Positions 43,176 through 51,306 of a stretch of 64,000 nucleotides of DNA are shown one piece after another. Each line of letters opens with the position of its first letter. Within the stretch, counting starts at the first letter, position 1. Made by a program: the position numbers and the translations under genes. The notes under the pieces are model-generated. The model did no database searches, was not told the origin of the DNA, and saw nothing but the letters and a program-made list of their open reading frames with translations. The stretch is from Staphylococcus cornubiensis. GTDB lineage: Bacteria > Bacillota > Bacilli > Staphylococcales > Staphylococcaceae. Location of the stretch: the NCBI RefSeq assembly GCF_900183575.1, contig NZ_FXUZ01000003.1, positions 243,805 through 307,804 of the forward strand, in the 5' to 3' direction.

Positions 43176-44546
43176 CTAATTTTTGAGTGCATATTTCAAT
43201 GCTTCATTCACAGAAGTAACGCCAATCACTTCGATCCCTTCCGGAAATTGCCATCCACCAATATTATTTTTAGGAATAATCGCACGTTTAAACCCAAGTT
43301 TTGCCGCTTCTTGGACACGTTGCTCAATTCTAGAAACACGGCGGACCTCTCCAGTCAAACCGACCTCGCCAATATAACAATCGAGACCGTCTACAGCCTG
43401 GTCTTTAAAACTAGAAGCCGTCGCAATGACAATCCCTAAATCGACAGCAGGTTCAGAGAGTTTGACACCCCCTGCTACTTTAATGTATGCATCTTGTTGC
43501 TGTAATAAATAACCTTCTTTTTTCTCTAGTACCGCCATTAACAGACTGAGACGATTGTGATCAATACCAGTTGCCATACGTCTCGGATTGTTAAATGTCG
43601 TCGGTGTGACAAGCGCTTGTACTTCAATCAGCAACGGACGTGTGCCTTCCATTGTTGCGACAATCGTCGAGCCTGCCACATTCGTTGTACGTTCTTCTAA
43701 AAACATTTCTGACGGGTTGAGCACACTTTTCAATCCTGACTGCTTCATTTCGAAAATGCCCATTTCATTCGTGGAACCAAAACGGTTTTTGACCGCTCTT
43801 AAAATACGATACGCATGATGCTCATCGCCTTCGAAATACAACACCGTATCGACCATATGTTCAAGTAAACGTGGACCAGCGATTTGTCCTTCTTTCGTCA
43901 CATGGCCAACAATAAACGTCGCAATGTTCATTTGTTTCGCGATATGCATCAAACTTTGCGTACTTTCACGAACTTGAGACACAGAGCCAGGCGCCGAGCT
44001 AATTTCAGGATGATAAATCGTTTGAATAGAGTCCACTACGATTAAATCAGGTTTTACCTTTTTCACCGCTTCATGAATGACCATTAAATCCGTTTCCGCA
44101 AACACGTTCAGTTGACTCGCATCTTCATCCAAACGGTCTGCTCTAATTTTAGTTTGATTGAGTGATTCTTCCCCAGTCACGTATAGTACATTTTTCTCTT
44201 TAGATAGCGCTGCACACATTTGCAGTAACAGTGTAGACTTCCCTATTCCTGGATCTCCACCAATCAGTACGAGTGACCCTTCTACAATACCGCCACCGAG
44301 TACACGGTTCAGTTCACCACTATTCGTTTGGATACGGGGCGCAAGTTCTTGTTTAATTTCATTGAGCTTTTGTATTTTAGCCGTACCACTTTTTTGCGCC
44401 CTCACCCCGTGTTTAGGACTCGCAGTTTTTTGTTCAAAAGATTCCTCCATTGAATTCCAAGCACCACAGTTCGGACATTTTCCCATCCATTTAGGTGATT
44501 GGTAACCACAGGCCGTACATTCAAAAATTGTTTTCGTTTTTGCCAC
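43176..44546 (-). CDS. radA: DNA repair protein RadA/Sms
   Basis: RecA-like DNA branch-migration helicase (456 aa). Zinc finger C-x2-C...CPNC at residues 10-29, Walker [11 protein letters not shown] near 95, the RadA-specific KNRFG motif near 250 and a C-terminal Lon-like domain. The start is GTG after GGAGGTG. In S. aureus clpC is next to it; here the TOMM cluster lies between. Confidence 0.97.
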   Translation of the reverse strand: MAKTKTIFECTACGYQSPKWMGKCPNCGAWNSMEESFEQKTASPKHGVRAQKSGTAKIQKLNEIKQELAPRIQTNSGELNRVLGGGIVEGSLVLIGGDPGIGKSTLLLQMCAALSKEKNVLYVTGEESLNQTKIRADRLDEDASQLNVFAETDLMVIHEAVKKVKPDLIVVDSIQTIYHPEISSAPGSVSQVRESTQSLMHIAKQMNIATFIVGHVTKEGQIAGPRLLEHMVDTVLYFEGDEHHAYRILRAVKNRFGSTNEMGIFEMKQSGLKSVLNPSEMFLEERTTNVAGSTIVATMEGTRPLLIEVQALVTPTTFNNPRRMATGIDHNRLSLLMAVLEKKEGYLLQQQDAYIKVAGGVKLSEPAVDLGIVIATASSFKDQAVDGLDCYIGEVGLTGEVRRVSRIEQRVQEAAKLGFKRAIIPKNNIGGWQFPEGIEVIGVTSVNEALKYALKN

Positions 44547-44938
44547 TCTGACACCTCCGTCTCTTCCTATAACATATCTTATTTTATACTTGTTAAAGAT
44601 TTATGACAAATGTTGTCCTTTATCATTTAAGCGCTTAAAATGAACACGCTCACCGAATTTCACAACTCAATTCATAATGATAATACAACAAATATCAAAA
44701 ATTGTAGCCTATACAACTCAAAACAGGAAAAAGAAAGCTCAAATAACCAGCCCTATCATCAGTAAAATAAACTACAACGCACACACTTGACTCACTAAAG
44801 TCAAATACAAAAGACGATTACAATTGACATAGCAAAGGCTATACAACATTTGTAACCGTCCATTTTTTGTTCCTATTTTAAATACAGCATAGGTACATTG
44901 CAGTCAATCGCATGACCTGTGCCATTGAATAAAATAGT
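44547..44938. other. Intergenic region, 392 bp, between radA and the TOMM cluster
   Basis: AT-rich. It contains a radA-promoter-like TTGTCA...TATAAAAT on the minus strand near 44580-44610 and otherwise no gene, RNA or clear terminator for the TOMM operon that I can support. It may be a junction of the inserted cluster with core sequence. Confidence 0.5.
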
Positions 44939-45685
44939 TTATTTATTTTTACCATTCACCTTCGATAGCACTAAAAAGATGATGAAGAAAAGTATCGCAT
45001 AACCTATCAAATACAAAACGTCCTCAATATGAATACGCCCCTCACTTAAAATGCTCCATCCAATATGCCCGTATCGATATGAAGGTAATATTTCAGCAAA
45101 AGCTTGCATATGTTTCGGCATAGCATCGATAGGAAACCATAGTCCACCTAAAAAAGACAAAAGTAAATACACAATGGTCCCTATCGGCTGCGCGGCTGAA
45201 CCGAGTTGGCCAATGATTAAAGCTAAAAATAAAAATGCAAAACTGAAAACATTCAATAATATCACGATTTCTGCAAGTTTATAGAAAGCGATATGAATGT
45301 CATTATAAAAATAACCTAACAAAATCATTGCGACAGAAAAGATGAAAGATATGAGAAAATATGAAAATAAGTAACTCATCATATAAGCATTCGGATTGAT
45401 GACAGACACCTTCAGATAGGCATACCAATAATCACTTTTCTCATTCGCAACCTTTGTCCCTAATAGATTAATCGCATTCCCCATTATCCCAAAACAGATA
45501 AGCGAAATGAGCGAATATTCCTTCCAACTGATACCATTGACAGCTGCATTTTGCGGGAAAATCTCAGAGTAGATGATATAGAAAAACATCGGTAATGCGA
45601 TGATCAATAAGACATACTTGAAGTCTCTAAATATTCTTTGCGTGTTTAATCGCGTTAAGTATAGAAATGGTCTAGCCTTTTTCAT
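44939..45685 (-). CDS. ABC-2 type permease, TOMM exporter
   Basis: A 248-aa integral membrane protein with six predicted spans and a short N-terminal cytoplasmic helix, typical of ABC-2 exporters (as SagH/SagI). Overlaps the ATPase gene by 14 bases. Being the last gene of the cluster, it should export the mature peptide and may give immunity. A second permease (SagI equivalent) is not present, so this protein probably works as a homodimer with the ATPase dimer. Confidence 0.82.
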   Translation of the reverse strand: MKKARPFLYLTRLNTQRIFRDFKYVLLIIALPMFFYIIYSEIFPQNAAVNGISWKEYSLISLICFGIMGNAINLLGTKVANEKSDYWYAYLKVSVINPNAYMMSYLFSYFLISFIFSVAMILLGYFYNDIHIAFYKLAEIVILLNVFSFAFLFLALIIGQLGSAAQPIGTIVYLLLSFLGGLWFPIDAMPKHMQAFAEILPSYRYGHIGWSILSEGRIHIEDVLYLIGYAILFFIIFLVLSKVNGKNK

Positions 45686-46376
45686 ATAACACTTTCTCCT
45701 TAAAAATTTTCTTCAATTTGTCACCCTTATGGTCTGAAGCATTGAATAAATTTGCTGCCTCTTCATTCAACACTATTTTACTTTCATGGAGAATCACAAT
45801 TCTTGTAGCGAACGCCGCTATCTCTTCTAAATCATGACTAATCAATAACACGCTCATTTTTTCTTCTTCAACTTCCGAACGAATATGCTCCCAAAACAAC
45901 TCTTTTGAAGCGACATCCATCCCTATCGTGGGTTCATCAAGCACTAAAAATTCAGGACAATTCATTAAAGCTGCAGCATATTGTAATCGTCTCTTTTGTC
46001 CTCCTGATAACCGTGCGCAATATTGGTTTTTGACATTAACTAAATCGACTTCTTTTAATACGTCATCCGGGTCTTGTTGATGCTTAGAGTAATTTTTCAA
46101 TAGTTCTAACCATTCTCTCACTTTCATTTTTTCAGGCATGGCAACTTCTTGTAACACGACACCGCATCGTTGTTTGAACTCGATATTTCTTATCACTGTC
46201 CCTGAACTTTGCTTTAGTAACCCGAGCAAAATTTTAATAAGTGTGGATTTACCTTGGCCGTTCAATCCTAAAAGACCTACAATTTCGCCTTTTTTTACCG
46301 AAAAATCAACATCATCTAATACTTTGTTTTTTCCAAAATGGCGACTCACATGGTTCATCTCAAAAATATTTTGCAT
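45672..46376 (-). CDS. ABC transporter ATPase, TOMM exporter
   Basis: A 234-aa ATPase: Walker A GLNGQGKST (residues 37-45), signature LSGGQ (123-127), Walker B LVLDEPT (144-150) and the H-loop SHD. Sits 14 bases after the M16-like gene, and its end overlaps the permease. Resembles SagG-type ATPases of streptolysin S clusters. Energy source for export of the modified peptide; function in immunity is possible. Confidence 0.85.
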   Translation of the reverse strand: MQNIFEMNHVSRHFGKNKVLDDVDFSVKKGEIVGLLGLNGQGKSTLIKILLGLLKQSSGTVIRNIEFKQRCGVVLQEVAMPEKMKVREWLELLKNYSKHQQDPDDVLKEVDLVNVKNQYCARLSGGQKRRLQYAAALMNCPEFLVLDEPTIGMDVASKELFWEHIRSEVEEEKMSVLLISHDLEEIAAFATRIVILHESKIVLNEEAANLFNASDHKGDKLKKIFKEKVLYEKG

Positions 46377-46390
46377 CGTACTCGAACTCC

Positions 46391-47350
46391 TTATTGGATC
46401 ATCTTTTCAATGATTTGTTGTGTGATCCCAATAGATTCTTCAGTGACTTGTGGAATGGAATTCATTAAAAATTTAGGAGAAAGATAAATCACTGATAGAT
46501 TTTCTTTATACATAGACGCCTTTTCCCCATCATTAATATCAATCAAATGATGAATATCATATGCATCTAACATTTTTTTAATTTCTAAATTAAAGTCTCG
46601 CTTCACATCTTGTGTATAAGAAATCAGTATGAATAGTTCAATTTTGTCTCTACTGTAAATAGGAAAGGCAATACTATAATATATGCCTTCACTTCTTAAG
46701 TTCATCATTTTCTTATTCATGAAATCAATTAACTTTTGAATATAAAAAATGGTTGATGCTTTCTCAATTGAACACACTGGTATGTTCAAATATTTATAGA
46801 AAAAGTCCACTTTATTGTGAGATAGTGTCCCACTTTTCGCAATTATCTGTTGTGTGAGACTTTCGCGCATTTCATTGTTGCAAAAACCATCATGCATCAG
46901 ATCACTTTGTAGGTCATTATTAATGAGAATGAAAGTGAACGTATCCAGTGTATTTTGAAGCAATGCGTTGTAATACGCCAAATCTTCGTCTGCTGTTGTA
47001 TCCTGTTGTGCACCTCTCATCTTGCTCATAATCGTTTTGATTTCCTTATTTTCAAGAGAGCGCTCTTGTTTAATTTCACTCAACGCTCTATTCAATTCCT
47101 GTTGATTCAATGCATATAAATACTGACTTGGTTTAAAACTATCGATATCAAAGTCATGTTCCAAAGTGATTTTGATGTAATCTTCTGTCGCATGTGCACC
47201 TATAATATGAAAGCCGTCATTTTTTAATCTTGTCGTTAAAATATGTTCAAGAACATGCGCAAATTCACTGTTCATTTGTTCATCTGGTCTAAGAAACAAC
47301 GCGATTTCCTTTAATGCTGTTTCTCTTTTAAAATACATCATTTTTTCCAT
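46391..47350 (-). CDS. M16-like metallopeptidase, candidate TOMM leader protease
   Basis: A 319-aa protein I cannot match to a standard SLS-cluster gene. Near the N-terminus it has H32-V-L-E-H36, the inverted zinc motif HxxEH of the M16 (pitrilysin) family in its usual context, AHVLEH followed by a hydrophobic helix. A Glu in the ELNRALSEI segment (about residue 92) could be the third ligand, as M16 enzymes have an ExxxxxxEI-type segment. The rest (about 130-310) resembles the non-catalytic second half of M16 proteins. Starts at the same base where the dehydrogenase gene ends, so it is co-translated. It is the best candidate for cutting off the precursor leader, as no CPBP protease (SagE) is present. 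Family placement rests on the motif only. Confidence 0.6.
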   Translation of the reverse strand: MEKMMYFKRETALKEIALFLRPDEQMNSEFAHVLEHILTTRLKNDGFHIIGAHATEDYIKITLEHDFDIDSFKPSQYLYALNQQELNRALSEIKQERSLENKEIKTIMSKMRGAQQDTTADEDLAYYNALLQNTLDTFTFILINNDLQSDLMHDGFCNNEMRESLTQQIIAKSGTLSHNKVDFFYKYLNIPVCSIEKASTIFYIQKLIDFMNKKMMNLRSEGIYYSIAFPIYSRDKIELFILISYTQDVKRDFNLEIKKMLDAYDIHHLIDINDGEKASMYKENLSVIYLSPKFLMNSIPQVTEESIGITQQIIEKMIQ

Positions 47351-48162
47351 TATAAAACCGCCTCTCTATCTTTTGTAATAAATACACAGTCCACGATACT
47401 TTCATGATTTCCATCAATTTTTAACATTTCTTCTACTTTAAAATCGTCCGTACCCCCTATAGAGGTGCTCACTAAATTGTAACGCGTTGCCATTAGCGCA
47501 ATATTTTGAGCCACAGCGCCTGCTTCTAGCAAAATATATCTGTATGCCCTGTCGTCATACTTAAAAGTAGCCCTTGAAAAAACGGCTGTAATAAAAAATA
47601 TGATCGAAGGATGCTCCATATTTTGATATCGTAAAATGTACTTGGAAATATCAAAAACATGTGCGCCATTATCTAACAAACTGAGAGCATGCGTCGAAGG
47701 ATTGTAATGATACAGTCCTTTTTTAAAATTTTCGTAATCGTTAAATACAATGCCATAAATCTCTAATGGGTATAAAGCGCCCGCTGACGGTACAACTCTC
47801 TTATTTTGACTGTTTTTTCCATAAGCCGCCCAAAACAAATCTGAAACGACATTCAAATCGATAAACGCATCTTTATCGGGACTTTGAACTTGCGAGCGTC
47901 TCTTATCTAAGTACTCAGTTAACAAACAAGATGAGTGCGTATTCAATTTGAACCGTTGTTGTGTTGGAAAATAACGTTCTGGCTTTTGAGTCGATTTGAG
48001 AAAATTCGGACTATTCAATAAAACTCTAGATTGATACATATTTCTCATCAAATATCGTTGACTATGCTTTGTGTTTTGATGGTACGTTTGACTCAGAACA
48101 CATTTTGAACTTAATCGATTCGCATAGTCATTACTAATCATAGTAGATTTAAAATTTTCCAT
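47350..48162 (-). CDS. SagB-type thiazole/oxazole dehydrogenase
   Basis: An FMN-dependent nitroreductase-fold enzyme (270 aa) that oxidises azolines to azoles. Family features are the RRS flavin-phosphate site near residue 88 and VVPSAGALYPLEIY near 123-136, the signature of SagB/ThcOx. The ATG at 48162 follows AGGAG by 6 bases and lies 20 bases after the YcaO stop; the longer frame to 48228 is rejected. It should convert the thiazolines made by the YcaO protein to thiazoles. Confidence 0.88.
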   Translation of the reverse strand: MENFKSTMISNDYANRLSSKCVLSQTYHQNTKHSQRYLMRNMYQSRVLLNSPNFLKSTQKPERYFPTQQRFKLNTHSSCLLTEYLDKRRSQVQSPDKDAFIDLNVVSDLFWAAYGKNSQNKRVVPSAGALYPLEIYGIVFNDYENFKKGLYHYNPSTHALSLLDNGAHVFDISKYILRYQNMEHPSIIFFITAVFSRATFKYDDRAYRYILLEAGAVAQNIALMATRYNLVSTSIGGTDDFKVEEMLKIDGNHESIVDCVFITKDREAVL

Positions 48163-48181
48163 GGCATACTCCTTATGAATT

Positions 48182-49402
48182 TTATGGGAAAGGATGCGGG
48201 ACAGCCGGTTGACTATTTTGCAGTTCATGTGGTTGTCTCTTTTTCATTTGAATTAGATGTGCATCAGCTTCATCAAGACGTTGACTTGTTAAATGTTTAA
48301 TAAAATGTGGCTCTATATCAAGCATTCCAGGGATAATCGTTTTCCCTACTTTCCAATCCGTATCTTTTATCTCTTCAGACGTCACATCTACAAAATATAC
48401 TTGTTTACCAATCGCCTTTATTTTTTCTATAAATAACGCCATCGCCTCATCGTCATCTGGCTGTATCTCGTTTTCAGGAATCCGAAAAACGTGCTGATGG
48501 CCATCAAGAAATGATAAATGTTGCGACATATGATCATTGAAATATAAAAGAGAGTGGTCTTGATATTCTTTCACATCATCATAACTATCAATCTCAATGT
48601 TTTCCTCATCATTAAAAATAATTGCAGCATATCCGACGATACTTTGTGCGAGTTCCAACAAAGTTTTCTTACACGCCTCAATCCATGTCGGTCTCACACT
48701 CGCGGCGACAACACACCCCTTGTTTGGAAAAATAGCCACACCAAAAACTGCTGGCACATCCCAATCCATATCCAATTTATATAGCTTAAATTGAATATTT
48801 TCAGATTTAATATAACGTTCAAAATAACTGCTTAATTCGCTATGATCATGGATACTGATTTCCTCACAAGCAAGTTGCCTTCTCCAGACGTACTGGAACG
48901 CATCTCTTTCAAAAATTTCTGCAACACCTTTCCAGAAACAGTTTTTGAGATTCATGCCACACGCAGCGCCAGTTGCTGTCGTCATCCAACTTTTTGCACC
49001 ATTACTTCTATAAGTGAGATACACTGCATCTAAAGGGAGCGCAACCGTTCTTTTTTGAATCAAATCATAGCCATGAATCCACTGATAATCATCAAGGTGT
49101 GCACTGGCAGACGGATTAATGGTTTGTGGATTGATTTTTTCTATCTCTTCACTGACTGACGTAACACGATTCGGGTGTAAGCAAGAATAGCGCTCGATGT
49201 ACTCTCCTACAGCCGAATTTACAGCCTGTGCTTCTGTAATACCAGCACCACTTGCATTAAAACCGGCAGTATTATACTGACCCCCAAAGGCCATTTTCAC
49301 ATAAACTTTAGGTAACCCATAATACGTCGGCAAATCATATATATTTTTAATAATGCCGTATTTTTCGTCCACAAAGTCTTGGGCATTTAATTTCACTGTC
49401 AT
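48182..49402 (-). CDS. YcaO-domain cyclodehydratase (TOMM biosynthesis, SagD type)
   Basis: ATP-dependent enzyme (406 aa) that turns Cys, Ser or Thr side chains into azolines. The YcaO ATP-binding site is visible as EAQAVNSAVGEYIERY (about residues 57-72) and the segment KGVAEIFERDAF near 158. The C-terminus is proline-rich, PAVPHPFP, the tail typical of TOMM YcaO proteins and needed for catalysis in that family. Overlaps the preceding gene by ATGA, so they are translated together. It needs the SagC-like protein to bind the precursor leader. Confidence 0.95.
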   Translation of the reverse strand: MTVKLNAQDFVDEKYGIIKNIYDLPTYYGLPKVYVKMAFGGQYNTAGFNASGAGITEAQAVNSAVGEYIERYSCLHPNRVTSVSEEIEKINPQTINPSASAHLDDYQWIHGYDLIQKRTVALPLDAVYLTYRSNGAKSWMTTATGAACGMNLKNCFWKGVAEIFERDAFQYVWRRQLACEEISIHDHSELSSYFERYIKSENIQFKLYKLDMDWDVPAVFGVAIFPNKGCVVAASVRPTWIEACKKTLLELAQSIVGYAAIIFNDEENIEIDSYDDVKEYQDHSLLYFNDHMSQHLSFLDGHQHVFRIPENEIQPDDDEAMALFIEKIKAIGKQVYFVDVTSEEIKDTDWKVGKTIIPGMLDIEPHFIKHLTSQRLDEADAHLIQMKKRQPHELQNSQPAVPHPFP

Positions 49403-50250
49403 AGGCTCACCTCAAAAATTTGTCTATTGACTGTTGGTGGAAAACACAATTCACATTTGGGGTGCTTGAATAAATTGTGCGTGCGCCATCCATCATTTAA
49501 TAAAGAATAAGCATATACGGTTTGAATCAGTTCATTTTCCACACTCAATCCATTCATTTGCATCGCTTCTTTTAACATTTGCACTTTCACAAAACTGTAT
49601 GCTAATTGAGCGATTTCTTCTGGTACATATTCTTTACTTGTGTGAGATGAGTGATTAAATAGTGAAAAAACATCGCCATAAACATTATTTTCAGTTTCTC
49701 GTAATCGCTTGCAATTTAAACAACTTGTTTCTTTTGGTATGGTATAAGTGATCTCGAAAGAAACATTGTCAAATATGATGCTATTATAAGGAACATTTTT
49801 GTTAAACATCATTTCATTATATTGTTCGATACTTTTTCTATTGAATTTTCTCGCTACGATTAATCCAATATCGTAATCATCCGTCATTTTTTCATTTAAA
49901 TTCACTATATTTTGAGAAGGTGTACTTCGAATATACTGTTCAACTAAATCATCATCTCCGCATATGCCAATGACATAACTTTCAATCGATTTATGTTTCA
50001 TTTCCAGACCGATCATTGCTAAAAAGGACTCGGTGTCATGGACATTTTCGAATGCGTGAATCGTTTTGAGAAATTCTATTATTTTTTTCTTCACCACATC
50101 TTGTTCTTCGCAACGCATATGACCTTCTTTGATTTCATTCCATATTGCCATAAAGGTTTCTTGAGAGATTCCACTCAATTCAAAAATCTGCTCGTCACTT
50201 TTGATGTATATCGTTTTATCTTTAAAAACGTAATCGATGTTTGTTTTCAT
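49399..50250 (-). CDS. TOMM precursor-binding partner protein (SagC-like)
   Basis: A 283-aa protein of the E1-like/ocin-ThiF type that binds the leader peptide and passes the substrate to YcaO. The structural zinc site is CLNC (residues 177-180) and CELC (266-269). Expected N-terminal RRE-like domain (about 1-90) is not clear by eye. It is the first enzyme gene after the terminator at 50275-50310, with GGGAGGAG upstream of ATG, and overlaps the YcaO gene by four bases. Confidence 0.8.
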   Translation of the reverse strand: MKTNIDYVFKDKTIYIKSDEQIFELSGISQETFMAIWNEIKEGHMRCEEQDVVKKKIIEFLKTIHAFENVHDTESFLAMIGLEMKHKSIESYVIGICGDDDLVEQYIRSTPSQNIVNLNEKMTDDYDIGLIVARKFNRKSIEQYNEMMFNKNVPYNSIIFDNVSFEITYTIPKETSCLNCKRLRETENNVYGDVFSLFNHSSHTSKEYVPEEIAQLAYSFVKVQMLKEAMQMNGLSVENELIQTVYAYSLLNDGWRTHNLFKHPKCELCFPPTVNRQIFEVSL

Positions 50251-50274
50251 GATGCTCTCCTCCCATTTTTAAAA

Positions 50275-50310
50275 AAAGGAATTGAAGTGATGATTAACTT
50301 CAATTCCTTT
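50275..50310 (-). terminator. Intrinsic terminator between precursor and enzyme genes
   Basis: A perfect 14-bp stem, AAAGGAATTGAAGT with ACTTCAATTCCTTT around an 8-base loop, followed by a T-run on the minus strand. It sits 13 bases after the precursor stop and before the first enzyme ribosome-binding site. This would give much more precursor mRNA than enzyme mRNA, as does the terminator after sagA in streptolysin S operons. Confidence 0.9.
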
Positions 50311-50322
50311 AAAACCTATACT

Positions 50323-50436
50323 CTAACAACAACAGCAACAAGGGCAACAACAAAGTGTTACTGTCCAGTTCATTTGTTCACTTGATAAAAAGTCTTCAGT
50401 ATTCAATTTTTTGATTTGTAATTCGTTGGCTAACAT
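50323..50436 (-). CDS. TOMM precursor peptide, Cys-rich core
   Basis: A 37-codon ORF with leader MLANELQIKKLNTEDFLSSE and a C-terminus after W-T-V-T-L of C-C-C-P-C-C-C-C-C, then stop. The ATG lies 8 bases downstream of the GGGGTGG ribosome-binding site. Eight of the last nine residues are Cys and there is no Ser or Thr among them, so up to eight thiazoles are possible. The leader pattern (L..LxxEDF) resembles acidic TOMM and thiopeptide leaders. It lies directly upstream of the YcaO, dehydrogenase and SagC-like genes, which is strong context. Too short for usual ORF callers. The cleavage site is unknown. Confidence 0.9.
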   Translation of the reverse strand: MLANELQIKKLNTEDFLSSEQMNWTVTLCCCPCCCCC

Positions 50437-50458
50437 TGTAACCACCCCTTTTCAAATT

Positions 50459-50545
50459 TTAAAAAACAAAAAGGAAACTGTATAACAATCCAATAATCAA
50501 GGCGCCTAAAACAATGAATACTTTTTTATTTTCTTTAAATTTCAT
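50459..50545 (-). CDS. Small single-span membrane peptide, first gene of the TOMM cluster
   Basis: A 28-aa ORF, start MKFKENKKVF, then one hydrophobic span of about 18 residues (IVLGALIIGLLYSFLFVF) to the stop. The ribosome-binding site GAGG is 10 bases before the ATG; an in-frame ATG at 50560 has no good site. It lies 22 bases upstream of the precursor and behind the promoter at 50581-50609. Unknown function; candidates are immunity, a membrane anchor for the synthetase, or a helper for export. No homologue is recognised. Confidence 0.65.
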   Translation of the reverse strand: MKFKENKKVFIVLGALIIGLLYSFLFVF

Positions 50546-50580
50546 AAGATAACGCCTCATTTCATTATCTTTATATTTTT

Positions 50581-50609
50581 ATAATACTCCTACTTTATTG
50601 GAAAAACAA
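50581..50609 (-). promoter_or_regulatory. Promoter of the TOMM operon
   Basis: On the minus strand TTGTTT (complement of 50604-50609), 17 bases, TATTAT (complement of 50581-50586). It is about 35 bases upstream of the start of the small membrane peptide. Confidence 0.6.
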
Positions 50610-50767
50610 TGTATTACGCACCTTAAATTGCAATATTAATCATTTGTTAAGAATTGTGTAATGATTGATTAACCTAATTTAGAAACAAGACAACATCAGG
50701 TGCATTTTGGCACTATTGATACATTATGTTGTTTAACTTGCCCTCTCCCTATGATTTGTAGCTTTAG

Positions 50768-50900
50768 ATTGCCTTCAAGGCTTCGCGTTCCTAGGGGCTG
50801 GTCCTTCAACTAACTAACGCTCGATCAAACTGTTACATTTGTTGAGGCGTTAGTGGATTTTCCGGACCAGCTTGATCCCTCAGGAGTCTCAGCCTTCTGG
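50768..50900 (-). repeat. Dispersed stem-loop repeat, copy B1
   Basis: On the minus strand it has ACTCCTGAGGGATCA, AAAATCCA, TTAGTTGAAG and CCCTAGGAACGCGA in the same order as copy A. The inner stem is ACTAACGC/GCGTTAGT, a different sequence from copy A but still perfectly paired. Confidence 0.75.
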
Positions 50901-51130
50901 ACAATCTTATCTCAAATACAGTCACTTAGGGCAAGTTGCTGAAATGAAGACAACCCATAGCATCCAATTTTCACGTCCAATTCACCTTCATTTTACGACG
51001 ATGTCATCATCAATAATGGATATAAGTCCGTCAATATGGACCGGGATAACTTAATGTCCAAGCTCATAATCAGTCTTGCAGGTGTAGTATGACGAACACT
51101 TTGTTTCACATGAGATTTCTGTACTGCTCC

Positions 51131-51234
51131 CGAAAATACAATTCGGCTTCCTTCAAATGAGCACCTGAATCAAACCGAATGGAGGTGAGGTGATCCCAAG
51201 GCCGCAATTGTGAGCATTTAAAAAGCTTATCAAT
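51131..51234 (+). repeat. Dispersed stem-loop repeat, copy B2 (partial)
   Basis: Aligns with the 3' part of copy A: GAAAATACAATTCGGCTTC, then ATCAAACCGAAT, a CCCAAGGCCGCAATTG equivalent of the CCTAGGAACGCGA block, and AAAAAGCTTATCAATG. The 5' ACTCCTGAGGGATCA block is absent. Confidence 0.65.
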
Positions 51235-51252
51235 GCGTTTGAATCCATTAAA

Positions 51253-51296
51253 AAAGCAGTAAAGATGTCTCAATATGAGTACACCTTCACTGCTTT
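51253..51296 (-). terminator. Terminator of clpC operon
   Basis: AAAGCAGT pairs with ACTGCTTT at the ends of a longer imperfect stem; on the minus strand six T residues follow. Confidence 0.85.
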
Positions 51297-51306
51297 AATG
51301 GGATTT

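Larger units (their letters stand above)
50546..51306. other. Intergenic region, 760 bp, between the TOMM cluster and clpC
   Basis: Contains the TOMM promoter, two copies of the dispersed stem-loop repeat in opposite orientation (50768-50900 and 51131-51234) and the clpC terminator (51253-51296). No credible gene. The repeats and the cluster's place between radA and clpC suggest insertion at an existing intergenic site. Confidence 0.65.

Noticed and set aside
44547..44938. Second exporter permease or extra TOMM gene after the permease
   Set aside because: No open frame with a credible start in this AT-rich spacer.
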